Both the position numbers and the translations under genes were made by a program. From positions 124,001 to 188,000 of the forward strand of contig NZ_OZ060452.1 in the NCBI RefSeq assembly GCF_964059235.1: a DNA stretch of 64,000 nt. Direction: 5' to 3'. This DNA is from Candidatus Tisiphia endosymbiont of Nedyus quadrimaculatus (GTDB taxonomy: Bacteria > Pseudomonadota > Alphaproteobacteria > Rickettsiales > Rickettsiaceae). Position 1 is the first letter of the stretch, and every line of letters starts with the position of its first letter. Below the pieces are notes generated by a model. The model did no database searches, was not told the origin of the DNA, and saw nothing but the letters and a program-made list of their open reading frames with translations. Below, one piece after another: positions 62,827 through 64,000 of this stretch.

Positions 62827-64000
62827 ATAGAATCCGGTAATGGCAGAGTTTTTTCATATTTGCTAATTAGGGGTACTGCAATTAAAAAATGAAAAAAATA
62901 ATAAGTAGCAGCAAACCGGCTTAAGGTAATGTAAGGTTCTTCTGCTGGTTGTCCTCCAAGATACCCAAGTGTCAAGCAGTCAAATATGAACAGCCAAAAA
63001 GCTATACGGAACATTGGTCTATAATTGCTACTCCTAACTTTTGAACTATCAAGCCAAGGTAAAACAAATAATAACAAAATACTAGAGAACATTAATATTA
63101 CGCCACCTAGCTTTGACGGTACTGCACGTAAAATGGCATAAAATGGCAGAAAATACCATTCGGGAACTATATGAGCTGGAGTAACCAAAGGATTAGCTGG
63201 TATGTAATTGTCAGGATGCCCTAGATAATTTGGTTGGTAAAAGACAAAAAAGGCAAATATTAAAAAGTAGACACCGAATCCAACGAAGTCTTTTACCGTA
63301 TAATACGGGTGAAAAGGAATAGTATCTTTAGATGACTTAACATCGATCCCTTTGGGGTTATTTGATCCATGAATATGTAGTGCTACTAAATGGAGTAGTA
63401 CTAAAGCTACTATAATAAACGGCAATAAATAATGTAAAGCAAAAAATCTGTTAAGTGTAGGGTTATCAACTGAAAATCCTCCCCAAAGCCAAGTAACTAT
63501 CGATTTGCCAATAATAGGTATAGCTGAAAATAAATTGGTGATTACAGTTGCTCCCCAGTAACTCATTTGTCCCCAAGGTAGTACATATCCCATGAAAGCA
63601 GTAGCCATCATAGTAAGAAAAATTATTATGCCTATATGCCACAACAACTCTCTAGGTTTTTTGTACGAGCCATAATATAATCCTCTACAGATATGTAGAT
63701 AAACTGCAGCAAAAAACATTGATGCTCCAACTGAGTGTATATAACGTATTAACCAGCCGTAATTGACATTACGCATAATTTTTTCAACACTCTCAAAGGC
63801 GTAATCGACATGAGGAGTGTAATGCATAGCTAAAATAATGCCAGTGATTATCTGAATTACTAAAGCGATACCAGCTATTGATCCTAAGTTCCATAGGTAA
63901 CTTAAATTTTTGGGTGTTTGGTATTCGCCTAAATGTTTAAGGAACGAGAAAACAGGTAGTCTATAGTCTATCCATTCTATAACGGGGTTTGATTTTTTAG
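62823..64000 (-). CDS. petB: Cytochrome b of the bc1 complex (cut by window edge)
   Basis: The frame is open from 62823 through the window edge; the reverse strand near the edge reads [20 protein letters not shown] and [19 protein letters not shown], so the protein begins outside. Heme ligands: His in [19 protein letters not shown] and in [11 protein letters not shown] and [10 protein letters not shown]. The Qo motif PEWY is present ([20 protein letters not shown]). Eight membrane helices expected. petC overlaps by 4 nt; petA presumably lies upstream. Confidence 0.96.
   Translation of the reverse strand, partial: KKSNPVIEWIDYRLPVFSFLKHLGEYQTPKNLSYLWNLGSIAGIALVIQIITGIILAMHYTPHVDYAFESVEKIMRNVNYGWLIRYIHSVGASMFFAAVYLHICRGLYYGSYKKPRELLWHIGIIIFLTMMATAFMGYVLPWGQMSYWGATVITNLFSAIPIIGKSIVTWLWGGFSVDNPTLNRFFALHYLLPFIIVALVLLHLVALHIHGSNNPKGIDVKSSKDTIPFHPYYTVKDFVGFGVYFLIFAFFVFYQPNYLGHPDNYIPANPLVTPAHIVPEWYFLPFYAILRAVPSKLGGVILMFSSILLLFVLPWLDSSKVRSSNYRPMFRIAFWLFIFDCLTLGYLGGQPAEEPYITLSRFAATYYFFHFLIAVPLISKYEKTLPLPDSI

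Overview
The window is AT-rich bacterial DNA from an alphaproteobacterium of the order Rickettsiales, most likely a Rickettsia or a close Rickettsiaceae relative. The evidence is a circularly permuted two-piece tmRNA, a class I lysyl-tRNA synthetase, ThyX, VirB8/VirB9, Mrp-type antiporter subunits, scattered housekeeping genes with few long operons, and palindromic elements that sit inside reading frames, which is a hallmark of Rickettsia. I cannot fix genus or species from the sequence alone.

Layout. 1-4 kb: lpxB (cut by the window edge), a phosphoethanolamine-transferase-like gene, ruvX, initiator tRNA, rpmB-rpmE. 3.7-7 kb: dapB with a flavin reductase and an amino-acid-binding lipoprotein, then the permuted ssrA gene followed by an SspB-type ClpXP adaptor. 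7-15 kb: the rimP-nusA-infB-rbfA translation/transcription operon, split between nusA and infB by an IS110-family element and repeats. 15.9-24.2 kb: a porin, an AmpD-like amidase, thyX, an FKBP-type isomerase, scoAB, an Rpn-type nuclease, ruvAB and a small membrane protein. 24.7-34.3 kb: a phasin-like gene, oligopeptidase B and a MrpC/MrpD-type antiporter cluster, again with an identical IS110 copy inside it. 34.5-39.5 kb: virB9, virB8, tRNA-Gln, a metal ABC permease, ubiG, gltX and a DUF6314-like gene. 40-43 kb is repeat-dense and carries a Bax-inhibitor-1 gene between two near-identical 254-bp structured elements. 43-50.6 kb: tRNA-Leu, tolQRA, dsbB, lysK, tlyA, fdxA, ccmC, znuA. 50.6-59.4 kb: cca, ftsY, tsaC, glyS, glyQ, holC, prmC. 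59.4-61.7 kb: an IS256-family element abutting a frameshifted IS5-type remnant. 61.9-64 kb: cytochrome c1 and cytochrome b of the bc1 complex (petB cut by the window edge).

The strongest theme is invasion by palindromic DNA at several scales: ~90-bp GTCATTCC-type palindromes, ~95-bp GTCATTGCGA-type palindromes, ~130-bp RPE-like elements with ATATACTC ends, 38-49-bp perfect palindromes, and a 254-bp element built from several hairpins. They lie between genes, inside one another, and in frame inside glyS, cca, tsaC, prmC, petC and the DUF6314-like gene; several genes end on a stop codon supplied by a repeat.

The most exciting reading is of the two identical IS110 copies. Both have entered the same motif (CTAAGAATGA/CAT) of the resident palindromes. 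The ~300-bp non-coding right end of the element can be read as a bridge RNA: two parallel internal loops, each with a GGCN-CTAGA-NGCC hairpin flanked by two guides. One loop matches both halves of the genomic target, the other matches the two IS ends joined as a circle. The second novelty is the 254-bp element, whose two hairpins carry perfectly complementary 12-nt loops on either side of a 41-nt palindrome.
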